Shown: positions 51,306 through 63,600 of the stretch, in pieces
Layout: each line of letters starts with the position of its first letter
How positions within the stretch are numbered: the first letter of the stretch is position 1
Assembly (NCBI GenBank): GCA_023213395.1
Contig: CM041465.1
Location: 229,035,741 to 229,099,740 of the forward strand
DNA length: 64,000 nucleotides
DNA from: Cycas panzhihuaensis
Lineage: Eukaryota; Cycadophyta
Direction: 5' to 3'
Notes under the pieces: generated by a model
The model's database searches: none
What the model saw: the letters and a program-made list of their open reading frames with translations, nothing else
What the model was told of the DNA's origin: nothing
Position numbers and translations under genes: made by a program

Positions 51306-52328
51306 CCCTTCCCCAAACATGGGCAATGTGATTGCAACCCCTAATAAAAGAATAACTAGAACTAAGGGAGGTCTCTAAACCCTCACTCTTCCCAAGCCAA
51401 AGGGCAGGGTGCGAGGAATTTATCCTCTTCCTCAGGTTCCCCTAACCGACATATCCCATCACCTTCGCGATCCCAGAATAAAGGGAAGAAGGTTATTCAG
51501 TTACTTGAGACCACTCCATTGTATGCCTTAACCTGGTCTCAAGTGATCAAAGAGGTGAATGATGCCTCTTCGTCCACATCTCATCCTGACCCTCTTCTGG
51601 AAGCTTCTCTTCTGGAAGCCTCCACTCTTCCCAAGACCATTCATGTATGCCCTGATCATTACAACTTTTGAAGGACCCTTCCCCAACCCACTGTGAAGGG
51701 GAAGCCCTTCTCAGTCGTTGATGAGCTCCATACCATGGCTGCTGGAATGTCCATAATGGACATCTTGAGGAACTACCCTAAATAATACACATTACTCTTA
51801 GAGGCCTTATGATTAGGTGATGCGCCTATTCACGCCTTAGGTGTCACCTCGAGTGGTGAACCTATCATCTCCTTTGATCCTAAGGATCTTCCCCCTACTA
51901 GTGAAAGGGAGTGCCAATGGCACTTCCCTTTTACTATTACCATTAATATTCTGGATTGTACTTTACAAAGAATCATTGTCGACAATGGTTTTTCTGTTAA
52001 TGCCATGCCCTTGCATGTTATGAAAGAGCTTGGTATATCATCTTTAGAACTGGTTCCATGGCAGTGCCAAGCTTACAATGATAGTGAAAAGACGCCTTTG
52101 AGATTGGTGTCTATCATGCTTACTCTTGAGGACAAGACTGTCATCGCTGATATTGTAGTTGTTAACGTTGACATCGACTATAATCTATTGTTGGGACGCC
52201 CATGGTTCAATCATATGAGAGCCGTGTGCTCATCCCATTGGAGGCAACTTAAATTCATCTATGAAGGGCAAATGAGAGTTATCTCTCAAAAGCTTCCTCC
52301 TAGTAAACAACCACGTCAATCCCATTAA
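51306..52328 (+). pseudogene. pol: Tat-2 protease region
   Basis: RIIVDNGFSVNAMPLHVMKE at about 51971-52030 lines up with the retropepsin active site (Asp-x-Gly-Ser, here Asp-Asn-Gly-Phe-Ser), and DYNLLLGRPWFNHMRAVCSS at about 52178-52237 is the C-terminal motif. Upstream (51306-51900) is a Gag-protease linker with TPLYALTWSQVIKEVN-like text. Confidence 0.75.
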
Positions 52329-53060
52329 GCGTCTCATACCCAAACAAAAGGTGACAAAGTCCTTTCTAACCATGCCTCTGCTTATTCTATTGACATCCCC
52401 GATTCATCTCTTTTGGAAGAAGACCCTTCGTCCTCTTCTTCCAACCTCACATGTTTCAATCCTATTGGTGTCGAAAGTTATAGGTACCTTGCCATACTAA
52501 GTGACGATGAGTCTGATGGCAAGGATGAGGATCTCCCTCATCCCATTTCCCTTCTAGGCACAAGTAGGGGGCTCTCCCTTTGTTCTAGATCCCACTCTAA
52601 AACCCCTATAGTTGGAGAAACTAGTTCTCCTCTTGTACCTCATGTCATTGCCCCTATTGATTAGGTGCTCCCTGAGCCTTCCCCTTCATTGCCACACATA
52701 GGTAACGAGGTTGGGGAGCCTCCTCTTGTCCCTTATGAGGGACCTCTTTCTGGCTCTTCCAGGGAGTTTGTTAGGAATGTCGAGTAGTGTGATGACTGCC
52801 ATGGTCCCACTGTCTCTACTTCCCTTCACCCTTCATCTTCTCGAAGTATGGTCATCCATGGGGTGGACTACTTTGAGAATGATGAAGACCTACTTGAGCA
52901 CTTAGTGGGCTTTGTGCCTAACCTTCCTTCTGGTCACCATAGGCTTGGTTATTAGAAGGTCTTGGCTATTGGGTCTTCTCTTACTGAGCCAACTCCATCC
53001 CCTATTCCATCCCTTCCTATTAACTAAGCCCCCCTCCACTTTGAGGAGGGGAATGCCATG
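52329..53060 (+). pseudogene. pol: Tat-2 protease-RT linker
   Basis: Ser- and acid-rich broken frames, for example MEEDPSSSSSNLTCFNPIGV and LSDDESDGKDEDLPHPISLL at 52413 onward. No domain recognised. The same position in Tat-1 is similar in composition. Confidence 0.5.
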
Positions 53061-54480
53061 TGCATGGAGGTAACCCAGGACATAGTCCTTGCCCCTGGAA
53101 AAGTCATTAAGGTAGGGGCAGAATGCTCTCCTGATGAAGTGAAGGGGTATACTCTTCTGTTCTAGGAGTTTTAGGATGTTTTTGCATAGGACTGCTCTAA
53201 TATAAAGGGAATAGATCCTTCAATTATGACCCACAACCTTACTACCATTCCTGGTGCTTGCCTCGTGTGTCAGAAGTAACATCCTCTTCACCCTAAGCTC
53301 TTAGCTACTGTTAAAATAGAAGTTGAGAAACTCCTCAATATAGGGTTGATCACTTCCATTGACTACCCTAAGTAGGTATCTAACATTGTCCTCGTTTCTA
53401 AAAAGAATGGGACAATCTGGATATGCATTGACTTTTGTGATATCAACAACATGTCCTATGGATAATTTCCCACTTCCCTTTATTGATCATATCATTGATC
53501 AAACCACTGGTTTCAAAGTTATATACTTAATGGATGGCTTCTATGGTTATAAAAAAATTTAAATCTCTCCTGAAGATCATCATAAGGCAGCCTTCACTAC
53601 TCCATGGGGTACTTTCACCTATAAGGTGATGCCTTTCGGACTAAAAAATGTAGGCACCACTTATCAAAGGGCGATGGAATTCATTTTTATGATCTCATCA
53701 ACAAATCCTTTGAGGTCTTCATGGATGATATGATGGGTCTCTCATGAATTAGAGCCCATCACCCTACCAATTTGCAGGCCATCTTTGCACGATGTTGCAA
53801 ATACCATGTAAGCCTCAACCCTCTTAAATGTGTGTTTGCCGTGACTGCTGGCAAACTCCCTGGTTTCCTTGTGTTAAAGTAAGGAATACAAATTGACCCT
53901 GATAAAGTAAAGGCCATCCTTGATATACCACCTCCTAAAACCCAATGATAGATTAAGTCATTTTTAGGTAGGCTTGGTTTCCTCATGCATTTTGGTGAAC
54001 TTTGCTATAAATGCCAAACCACTCTCTAACCTATTAAAAAGGGGGGCCTCGTTTGTTTGGTCTTCCAAGGCCCAACAAGCCTTTGGAGAACTTAAGGAAG
54101 CCCTCACTTCTGCCCTAACATTGGCACTACATCTCTTTGATAGGCCATTCATCCTATATACCTAAAAAATTGATGAATCTTTAGGTGTCATGTTGGCCCA
54201 GGAGGATGATTTGAGAGCTGAGAGGGTTATTTACTTCATCAGATGCACCCTCATAGTTGCTGAACTCAACTACTCCCCTACGGAGAAATAATGCCTCTCC
54301 TTAATATATGTAACCAAGAAGTTCAGGTATTACTTGCTTGGAAATACCACCCAGGTGATTGTTTAATCTAATCCCTACTATTTGCTTACGACCGACCACG
54401 ATAGTAGGACTGGTAAGTGGGCCATCCTCCTTTAGGAGCTTAATCTTCACATCGTTAATAGGAAATCAAAGAAGGGGATG
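53061..54480 (+). pseudogene. pol: Tat-2 reverse transcriptase and RNase H
   Basis: RT segments read INNMSYG-like text, then FPLPFIDHIIDQTTGFKVIY, then LMDGFYGYKKI (53530 onward), then AFTTPWGTFTYKVMPFGLKN. A one-base loss near 53685 shifts the frame before the catalytic box, which reads FMDDM (53718-53732). FLGRLGF-type and GASFVWSSKAQQAFGELKEA text marks the RT-RNase H join near 54040-54100. The Ty3-type RNase H continues to ~54480 and is heavily decayed. Confidence 0.82.
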
Positions 54481-55853
54481 GTAGTGGCTGAGCAGCTTGT
54501 CGACACTCTTATATCGAACCCTTTGGACCTTCCTATTGAAGACTCTCTTCCTCATGAGCCTATCTTGGCCATTCAGGACCTTCCTCCTCATTTGCTTACT
54601 GATAGTAAGTGGTATGGGGACATCATGCAATATCTCACTCAACAAAAGTATCACCCTGATACTAGTGATAAAGTTAGGTTTCGTATTCAGACAACTACTA
54701 GATAGCACTTTCTTATGGGTGAGGTGTTGTATAAGAGATCCTTCAATGGGATCCTTCTTCACTATGTTACCCCTGACGAAGCGGACCAGATACTCTATGA
54801 ATGTCACCATGGCATTTGTAGGGGCCACTTTTGGGGCTAATCCATGGCCCAAAGGATCCTTTGTATGGGATATTATTGGTCATCCCTCTTTAAGGATGCC
54901 CATGCTTATGCCTTGAGATGTTGGCAATGCCAGAAGCATGCCAATATCACTCACTTATCCTCTAAGGCTCTCCACCCCATTAGATCTGCATGGCCCTTCT
55001 CCTAATGGGGTTTGGACTTTATTGGAGCCATAATCCCATCCTTTTCATTGAAACACAAGTTTATCTTGACTGCTACAGAGTATTTTACTAAATGGGAAGA
55101 AGCCATTCCTTTGACTACTGCTCCTAGTAAGACAATAGCCACCTTCATCTACCAACATATCATCTGCCGCTTCAGGATTCCTGATGTCCTAATCATGGAC
55201 AATAAAACTTCTTTTTACAATAAGGAGATGGATGAGCTTTGCGAAATATTCTATATTTCTCATAAAACTTCCTCTCCTTACTACCCTCAGGCCAATGGCT
55301 AGGTCAAATTGTTTAATAAAATTCTTATAAATATCTTAAAGAAAACTGTCGCCCAATCTCAAAGAGATTGGCACCTCCAGCTCCCTTCTGCCCTATGGGT
55401 ATATCACATGTCTATCTATACGGCTATGGGAATGAATCCTTTCTCCCTAGTCTATGAGACAGAGGCAGTTCTCCTATTGGAAGTGGAGATTCCTTCTCTA
55501 TGGGTCTCTCTCTGAGGTCTTATCGATGAGGAGTTTATCTGTTAGGCTCGCCTCCTAGACCTTGAGGCCTTAGATGAGAAACTCTTGGCCACCTACCAAG
55601 CCAACCTTGCCCCTAAAGCTATGGCATGAAGGACTTACAATAAAAACCTTTGTTCCTATCCTTTACATCTCGGGGACCATGTCCTTAAGTTGGAATATCT
55701 CCATGATCGCCTGACCAAATTTGGACCCAAATGGGTTGGCCCTTTTGTCATCCTCGAGAGTCTTGGGAATGACGCTTACAAGATTGCCACCCTAGAGGGC
55801 CTCGAATTTAAGAAGGCTATGAATGGGAAATTTTTGAAAAAATTCTATGCGTG
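54481..55853 (+). pseudogene. pol: Tat-2 integrase
   Basis: An HHCC zinc module spans about 54800-54945 (ECHHGICRGHFWG through CWQCQKHA). The core has LDFIGAIIPSFSLKHKFIL (Asp) at about 55014 and VLIMDNKTSFYNKEMDELC (Asp) at about 55187. In the third motif PYYPQANG the Gln of the usual GQVE is a stop and the catalytic Glu reads Lys (VKLFNKIL), a G-to-A change. The C-terminal end KKAMNGKFLKKFYA stops at 55851-55853. Confidence 0.87.
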
Positions 55854-56559
55854 ACTATGTCACCCTCTTCTTTACACTCTGAAATTAGCCTAAACTACCA
55901 TCCTAGGCATGTCCCCATTCCCCCTAGCCACAGGTGGAATGGTGGATTAGGGTGGCCTCCTTGTTTCTTTTGGGTTCCTCCCACGAAACCTCTCATCTCC
56001 CTTTCTCTAGAGGCCCTGTCCTGCTATTTGGGTGTATTGTCCCAATTAGTCTCGGGCTTGGGTACATTCCCTGACTAGGATGACATGTCGAAGTGTCGTC
56101 ACTCCTTTCCTATTGGCACTCCCTTTGCATATCCTGCTATGCTCCCATATAGACATGTATGCCACCCTACTTTCTAGCCTCACATATATCTATCGCCGAC
56201 GTTGATGATGATCATGTATGCACCTGCTAAGTATGTGGCCCTACATAAAAGGAAGTGTGTGTGTAACTTAAACAAATCTCATAACGCAAACCATATGATG
56301 ACTTAACTCAAACATCATGATCCATAGCTCCTTGTGTATGCATGCACACTCTCACATCACATATATATACATACACATAAAAGTAAATACAATACCAATC
56401 CATTATCATGTGTTATCACACACATTAGCATATACCAAATGGGGTACCAATGGACCTGTCTATATACAAAATCATCAGTATATGTCATATCATACAAATG
56501 GTATGGTACATCATCTGTGGGTAGCCAGAATCCTTACAGGGAGGAGTACAATCATGTGG
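55854..56559. other. Tat-2 spacer after integrase; likely 3' end of antisense transcript
   Basis: No plus-strand gene is supported. Plus-strand open frames at 56317-56948 lie opposite the antisense gene or its downstream flank and show no domain. No polyadenylation signal was assigned. Confidence 0.45.
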
Positions 56560-57248
56560 TAATATATGGTGCCTCCCTGGAGGTCCACTACTTTCCCTTG
56601 TCAAATCAAAACTACTATACCCTACTTTCTACTGTTGCCCCACTCCTGGGGTATCATCTCCTAGTCTATGTGATCCCTTTCCTGGGGACCACATGCCTCC
56701 CAGACTCCTCTTGTGCCTTTGGGAGCTCCCTGCCTCACTCCCCTCGTCTCAAGGCCTCCTCGAGGTCATCGTCACTGTGTAAGTATATGTCCTACTCCGT
56801 GATGACCTTGACGTCACCTGATCAACTGACTGATCATATCATACCTAGATACAATCTCTCTCACTCTCCACCCCCTAGAGTCTCTTCTCCATTCCTTGAA
56901 ATCTCTCCTCCATCCCTCAAAGACACTCCTCTAACACTACCATCCTGATATGATTCTCAACATCTCCACCTACTCCTCCCTAAGCCTCCAACACCTATAC
57001 CTGACCTTGTAGAGCATCCCTCTCAACTCGGGTCTCATCCAACTCTCCCTGTAGTTGTCCCATGTATGCCTCGTGCTCCTGGGACTTTGTTACCTATACA
57101 TCCCTCACCCTAACTAATGGGGCGAATGCTGCTATATGAGCCCCTACTAATCATGGCTCCTCTCCTACTTGGATGGGAGGTTGCCCCTCTACGTAGGCCC
57201 GAGGGAATATCTCCTAGACTACTGCCTCCACCAATCTCTGTATCTTCA

Positions 57249-57365
57249 CTGCTCTTGTAAAGTCCAACATGCCATGTGTTAGTATATATATCCATATACA
57301 CCAAATAAAATCAAATATCTAGATATCAAGTGATTAAAAAATGATAGGAAAAGGTAGCATCTCAC
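57249..57365 (-). other. Intron of Tat-2 antisense gene
   Basis: On the minus strand the donor is G|GTGAGAT from 57365 and the acceptor ACAAGAGCAG ends at 57249, 117 nt with an AT-rich interior (TTTTATTTGGTG, ATATATATACT). Coding character stops at the donor and resumes after the acceptor. It matches the Tat-1 intron in place and length. Confidence 0.6.
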
Positions 57366-57564
57366 CTACTGGGGCCGCCGACTCCTTAACTCGGATGATG
57401 ACCTCCTCTTCGGGTACTCCACTAGCTGCTGATACCTCCTCCTCCTCTGGTACCACCTCAGTGACTGCCTAGACTACTGGGACATCTCCACCTTCCTTTG
57501 CTGGTGCCACTGCTGCCCTGGATCTCCTACTATCCTTAATCTTTGGGCTCATGTCTATGGGCTT

Positions 57565-57690
57565 CTACCTCCCTTTATAGGTCCAGATAGACCTACCTCT
57601 CCCTCTGTAGCTTCGGATGGACCTGCCTCTCCTCCTATGGCTCTCGATGGTCCTGCCTCTCCACCTGCTACTCTAGACGGGCCTGCCCCA
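57565..57690 (-). repeat. 30-bp tandem repeats in antisense-gene linker
   Basis: Three units of exactly 30 bp (57591-57620, 57621-57650, 57651-57680) plus partial units at both sides. On the minus strand each gives a 10-residue unit of the type GEAGPSRAIG. In frame with the PMD coding region. Confidence 0.8.
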
Positions 57691-58699
57691 TCACCAACAT
57701 CGTCACCAGGGGTGACTCCTACTCTGCCTACCTCGTTATCACTACTTCACCTCACCTCTCGATATGGATTAGATATATAGTCAGCCATGGTGAGAATGTC
57801 TAGTGATGTAGCCTCCACTGAGCGATGGACATGTGCCTAGTCCTCGGTCCCTCTAAACCGAGTCTACCACCTCTGGACCATGGGATCCCACTCTAAGATG
57901 AGGTGTGGCCCTCTTATAGGTGCCACCACTCTGAAGTGATCGAAAAACAAGTATTGTAGTAATGTGTTGTAAGATAATCCTCCTCTCCCTACCACCCTAA
58001 TAGTGTCCAATTGAGCAACTAAGTTCATTACTATCAAGGTAGCCCAATTTAGCCTCTCCCTGGCCTCGTACCTCCTCACTACATCCATCCACCCACCAAG
58101 TATGTCTCTATAGTTCTATTTCTGAGATTTCTGGAACATAATGCATAAAGTAATCAGCTTCCTTACTCGAGGAACTCTAGACATGACCATAGTCTGTAGG
58201 GATATCCCTCTCCTCTCCCATATGTCATGTCCTGTAAAGAATACCACTGCCTCCCTGTGCGCTACCTCATTGTTAGGTAGTGCCCTTAGCGATGCTGGTC
58301 ATCCCGCTGTAGGTAACCCCAAGATCCTCCTAATGTCTCCCGCCGTGACTATGATGTCCCCCACTTAGGGGAGGTAGAACAGGTGCCTCCGCCTATCCCA
58401 ATGTGAGATTATGTCTACCAGGAGATGTTGAGCCAACGCATACTATGGTGTCTATGTGACCTTTAGTAGGCCACATCTTACTAATACCTATTTGTCCCCA
58501 TAAGACATCATCTCTACGAAGTTTAGCACCACCATCCCTATGTTCTTACAGTTCTCTACCTCAATAACTATCTGTAAAATACCCTGAAAATTAGTTAGAA
58601 CTTGTCTAAATCTACTTGCTGGCCCTTAGGACTGCTTCTCACTCATCTAAGATCAAGACTTAGCTCTCCTTTAGGCCATCTTTTATTTTTTTAGCTATT

Positions 58700-58822
58700 C
58701 TGCCTTTGCACCATGCTAAACTTTGCGGTACCACAAAGTTTAGCTTGGGTCTCACTGTGATCGGGGCCCTGCAGCAAAGATCACGGTATCACGATCTTCG
58801 CTATGGTGCAAACGTCACCCCC
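58700..58822 (-). promoter_or_regulatory. LTR-like motif cluster upstream of antisense start
   Basis: It contains a 30-nt inverted repeat at 58715-58744 (arms GCTAAACTTTG and CAAAGTTTAGC around CGGTACCA), a second CACGGTATCACGATC dyad near 58785-58800, and TGGTGCAA words. On the minus strand the order TAAACTTTGTGGTACC, CAAAGTTTAGCATGGTGCAA parallels the LTR U3 (61193-61252) read on the plus strand. Confidence 0.5.
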
Positions 58823-59242
58823 ACAAAATGGGGGGTTTCTTGCCCAAAAAACCAAAAAATCTTTGCCTAGGTAAGCCTTGCTCCAATCCACCAGGACTAG
58901 GGCTGCTTAATGCCCCAGTCCCCCCTCTCTTTAGGTCCAATTCAGACTCCAGGAGATCACTATTTACCCTTAAGTGGCCTAAAACCACTCTAAAAAATAA
59001 TAAAAAGTAATGAAATTTAAATCACAAGATGGGCTAGGGAGCGAGCAATCCACTCATTAAATCTAGCCTAGCGACTGCCATCTCATCTTCCTAGTCCCAC
59101 TGGCTGTCCTCTCGACTTGATCCAATGGTCTGATCTCCTCCTGTGCGTCTCCAAAGTTGGGTAGCGCTCTGTTGCGTAGGAGAAAGGGCTCTAAATCGTT
59201 CACGAGCTTGTGAAAATGAATTCCATTTTCACCAAGTTTTCC

Positions 59243-59250
59243 TTATATAG
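59243..59250 (-). promoter_or_regulatory. Candidate TATA box of antisense gene
   Basis: On the minus strand CGCCTATATAAGGAAAAC has a strong plant TATA box about 570 bp upstream of the antisense ATG. An inverted repeat GTGAAAATG/CATTTTCAC (59210-59232) lies just downstream, near the expected start of transcription. The long 5' UTR implied could contain a further intron. Confidence 0.5.
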
Positions 59251-59259
59251 GCGGGGGTC

Positions 59260-59808
59260 CCCGATAGGCACTTCCTTTGTTTCTGTCACTGTGACAACCC
59301 TTGGGACCATCCCTCATCCTTAATCACCATTGCCTTTAGGCCTTGGCTCCTGTTTCATCCCTTTGGCCTCCATGTTGCTCAATCTCATAGGTGTATTTAT
59401 GGCACCTGTTCACCTGCCTTCGCAAGGCCCCTTCTATCTCATTTTATGTGCCACCTCCGTGTATACCCAAGTTTATACTTGTTTGGATCATTTTGCCATC
59501 TTAGATCCATTTTTGCCACTTGTTTACGCTTTTGGGGCTCCCAAAGGGAGCGTCCTCTCTATTTGGGACTGCATTTTGCTTTCTTAAGCAACCTTTTACG
59601 TGCTAGAAGGGCCTGTTCACTGCTCGTTCTTTCTCGTTGGCTGGATAGTCTGCTTCGCCCTTGAGCAACCTCATTGTTTAGTCCTCTTTCCCTTTACAGC
59701 CTTTATCACTAGCCATTTGAGTCCCTCATAACTACGCCACATCCTCATATCCTCTTAACACCACCAACTCTATCACATTTCTTCTACTGAGAAACCTCTC
59801 TTTCATCC
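59260..59808. other. Tat-2 spacer upstream of second RNase H
   Basis: Pyrimidine-rich on the plus strand. Open frames at 59330-59664 show no domain. It would be the upstream flank of the antisense promoter. Confidence 0.4.
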
Positions 59809-60235
59809 ATGGCACTTTTCATCTTTACTGATGGCGGAAGCCAAGGTAACCTTGATCCTTCTACCACCACATGGATCCTTCGTGACTCATCTGGACATGA
59901 TTTCCTACGTTTTGGGATCTTCCCCCTTGAGGCCACTAATAACGAAGCTGAGTATATGATCATTATCGAAGGCCTCACTGATGTGCTATGTTTCCACCAT
60001 GGACTGATCATCCTCTTCTGTGACTCCCAGGTTGTGGTGTCCCATCTCACCCAAGTCTATTAGGTGTGATGCCCATACTTAAGAGCCCTTGCTTCGACCG
60101 CCATGTCTCTATTAGTTCATTTTTCATTTGTCGACATCTGACACATCTCACGGGCCCTCAACGCTGAGGCAGATAGCCTCGTTCACCTCATCCTTGAGCG
60201 TCACCTTCCTCTCCTTGATGACTCCCCTTGAGAGA
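59809..60235 (+). pseudogene. Tat-2 second (archaeal-type) RNase H
   Basis: MALFIFTDGGSQGNLDPSTT, EATNNEAEYMIIIEGLTDVL and LFCDSQVVVSHLTQVY carry the Asp, Glu and Asp of an RNase H active site. The text after the stop at 60061 (LNAEADSLVHLILERHLPLL near 60160-60220) is the C-terminal end of this domain. It is separated from integrase by about 4 kb, which holds the antisense gene. Confidence 0.88.
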
Positions 60236-60634
60236 CTTACCTAGTCGCCTAAGCGCTCAGGTCTCAGGTCATTTTGCACTTCACATTGTCATCCATTTGC
60301 ACCTCTGAAAGCTGACTGCTAATGAGGTTAAACTATGGCAACCACTAGGTTTGTCCCTGCACTCTACCTCTTGTTATTGTCATTTATCTTCTTGTACTCC
60401 TACGATGGGGGCATTCACCTCATCCATTATAGCTCTTAGTTGACTTCAGAGTGGCACATAGGAAACCCCTATGTTATCTCCACTCCTATCCCCATATCCA
60501 CACATTCTGCCATGACACTCACTAACACCTTTCGCTCTTATCATGATTGTGTTATTATATGTATATATGTTATTAACAATTTTGTTGCCAACATTCACCA
60601 TTGCGTTGTTCTTCCAAGTAGTGAGGCTCTACCG
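60236..60634 (+). other. Tat-2 3' UTR
   Basis: No gene. It contains a single copy (60319-60338, AATGAGGTTAAACTATGG) of the unit that is tandemly repeated in Tat-1. Confidence 0.55.
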
Positions 60635-60646
60635 CCAAGGGGGCAG
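60635..60646 (+). other. Tat-2 polypurine tract
   Basis: CCAAGGGGGCAG directly before TGTTTCCC, the 3' LTR start. Confidence 0.85.
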
Positions 60647-63600
60647 TGTTTCCCTACTACCGAGAATAGGTATGGACGGGTTGACCCAGGTGAGCATACG
60701 TATGCTTCCATCTCCTTTCTTAGTCATTTCAGGAGGTAGATTGAAGCGTTGCTTGATTCATTGCATGATTGATTGGCTCGTCTTTGTGATTGCCATGCAT
60801 CTTGCTACTTGATCATGGTGCGTGTCCCTAGCCTATGATGACCCATGGGACATGCTTCTCTGTGAGGCATGCATCCCTATGGTGCTTTACAACCCTCTAC
60901 TGCCCTTCCACATTGCCTTGAGCATCGACCAACCTGTGTGATCTACTCACATCTTTATCTCCAAACTGTAACCCCTAGCATTTTATTAGGAGTGGTTGGC
61001 ATTTTGTATCCATCCAGAGGTTTCTTGGGAACCCTACCTCTCGATGCCCTATCCAGTCTAGCCCATTTGCCCACTTGGACTATCCCCAGCCACCTGGATA
61101 GGAGGGCTAGCCCCTCCTAAGCCTAGGGTACACTCTTCTAGGGCCCCCAGACCCTTATCTCTCATTTTGTTACATTCTAGCCCCCCACTGCTGCAAACTT
61201 AGTGGTACCACAAAGTTTGTCACGGTAGTACAAAGTTTACTATGGTGCAACTATCTATATCTATTTTTTTAATTCGTTGTGGTAATTTCCATATTTTCTG
61301 TGAAAGTGCCACGTGGATTAGTTGCTCCCCAAGCCCTAGCCTAACCCCAATCGTTTGATTAGGGCTAGGGTTGAGTATAAAGCCTAAAAAGTTCCTCATT
61401 TCTTCCTCTAACAACCTCTAACAATATCTTACAACTCTCTTTCTCCTGCTCTTCTGCCGCCTCTGTAAGCTACCTCCTGCAAGAAACACCCAGTATTTGC
61501 TGAGATCTTCTACATTCCTACCTGGACTCCACTGTCCATAACTCAGGTTCATGGAGCCAATCTCATCAACGAGCTTCACCAAGCAGCAATACCATTCAAA
61601 GCTTGCATCCACTCGCGTTCAGCAGGTTTCTTCTTCAGATTTGTAGGGATTCACCTACAAATGCCTAGATTGGCCTCCTCCTTTGTTGTTCTCAAGCAAG
61701 GCTGCTACACACTCAACCTAATAGGTAGTTCTTTGTGGTTTTTCTTCATTTCATCTCCTTTAAACTTCATTAAAAGCTAAGTTTTCCTTCATACATCTTT
61801 CATTTTTAGTCTTTCCCTAGTTTATGTAGGAGATATTTCCCTACGGTTTTCCTTTAATGTTTGCATTTTCTTTCTGCTATTTCTTTGGTCTCTCTAAGAG
61901 GGTTGTGAGGTGAGCATCTCAAGGTGTGAGAGAAGGAAGCCTCAGTAGGTTCTGTACCCAACAAGGCTGACTTCCTAAGGGGTAATCCCCCTTCTCCTCC
62001 TTTGCTCTCCTCCTTGTATCTTCCTTAGGCTACTGGACGACCCCAAAAAGGAGGCTATCACTAGAACCAGTGTATGCAGCCCTTTGTTGCACTATTTCCA
62101 GCCTTAAGAGCCCCATATTAGCAGGGTTTTTTAGCCCCTAGTAGTGTCATATCCCTCTTTTGGTTGCTCCTCCATTCGGTGTTGTGCATGTTGTATATCG
62201 TAACTTTGGCAACACCGGCAACATTTTCAGCTTTCATACTATTTTCTCCTTTCACTATTGGCTATCATATATGCTATCGAAACCTACTACCCTTGTGTTC
62301 AAAGGCAGTGTGGAGGTATTTACATTAGAGGATTAGCCATTCTGAGGCTAACTACTAGCATTCATTGCTTGTTGTGACTTATGTTGATGAGTTTGGAAGT
62401 AGCTTTCAGTTAAATATTTTGTGTTGTCTCCAGCACTTCGCTTGTGACTTTTTGGTACTTTACTTCCTTTTTATATACATGCATCTACTTGGTATTCTAG
62501 TAGCCTCTTGAAGAAAGGGGAAGAAAACCTTTATGCTTGCAGGATTCACCGCAACGTTCGCAAAAGGAAGAACCACTTCGATCTAGGTAAGTCTTCACCT
62601 TTTTCCTTTTCGTTTCTCTTTCTCATATAGTTGCTTTGTTTCCTCTTGTCCTTTTCAGTTCTCTTTTTTCCCTTTTGCATGGGAAAGGTAAGGAAGCCCC
62701 TTCAACACCACCTCTCCTCAATGTTGGTGCATCGGACAAGGACAAGAGAGTAAGTGTAGCATACGAGCAAGATATCTTCTTTGATTACGTAGCTTTCTGG
62801 GTACGTAGTTCCCCTCCTCTCATAGCTCTTTTCTTTTTATCATTATTGGGCCTATCGCCTTGCATAGTAAACAATATAGAAGGAAAAGGATAATCAATCA
62901 GTTTGCATACATTCATCTTGGACATGCATGTTGCATGTTGCTTTTGTAGGAAGGAGCATATCGTAGGAATTATACCTCCCTTCTCTTCTACCCAAATGCA
63001 AAATACCCCTTTAGCTTTGCATTTTCCTAGTATGCATGCTTGAACTTGTTTGGAATATTTTTTCTGTTCTTTCTCATTTAAAAATAAAAGAAAGTGAGAG
63101 TGTGTTTTATGTTCCCCTTTTGTGAAAGTAAACAAGAGCACCTTTATCACCTCTTCATACACACCCTTCACATCCTATTAACACATGCTACTCTAGTTGC
63201 CCTTGCCAAGATTTAGATCCCTTCGTTCACATAGTGGTAAGAGGCATTTTGCCACCGCTTCTTTCCCTCTTAGACCTGCCTTAGGTGAATTAGCCTAAGG
63301 AAGTTTCTTTGCATTCCATCTCACACCCCATACTACTTGCCTATGCACATTTCACTCGTGCCATATCACTTCCCCACATAAATTCTTTCCTATGTTGGGC
63401 CTCCCTTTTCCCTTCTGGTCATCCAGGGGTGGGAGGACTCCATCCCTTGGGGTCATTCAAGATACCTTACATTCATCTTACCCTTCAAGCCAAAAGCCTA
63501 AGTTACCTTGAGGAAGTTGTGCATCATTCATGGGTCCTAAACCTACATTCCAATGCATGAATGCCCTATGTGGGTGTTTCCTTCACTTGTAGGATTATAT

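Larger units (their letters stand above)
56560..58679 (-). pseudogene. Tat-2 antisense gene: plant-mobile-domain protein, two exons
   Basis: On the minus strand ATG at 58679-58677 opens one consistent frame for over 1 kb. A helical region (FRQVLTNFQGILQIVIEVEN; IGMVVLNFVEMMSYGDK) leads to the PMD core at about 58430-58300: QHLLVDIISHWDRRRHLFYL, then VGDIIVTAGDIRRILGLPTA. RREARERLNWATL-type text and YNTLLQYLFFDHFRVVAPIR follow (58070-57900). A linker with 30-bp repeats and an acidic stretch (VPEEEEVSAASGVPEEEV) reaches a splice donor at 57365. Exon 2 (57248 down) is coiled-coil-like: EAYMGQLQGELDETRVERDA. Most in-frame stops sit where Gln or Arg would be, plus one frameshift near 57570. Function in the element is unknown. 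Confidence 0.78.

Noticed and set aside
56317-56948. 204-codon plus-strand frame in Tat-2
   Set aside because: It lies opposite exon 2 of the antisense gene and its flank; its Ser/Pro/Leu-rich text mirrors the minus-strand coding sequence.
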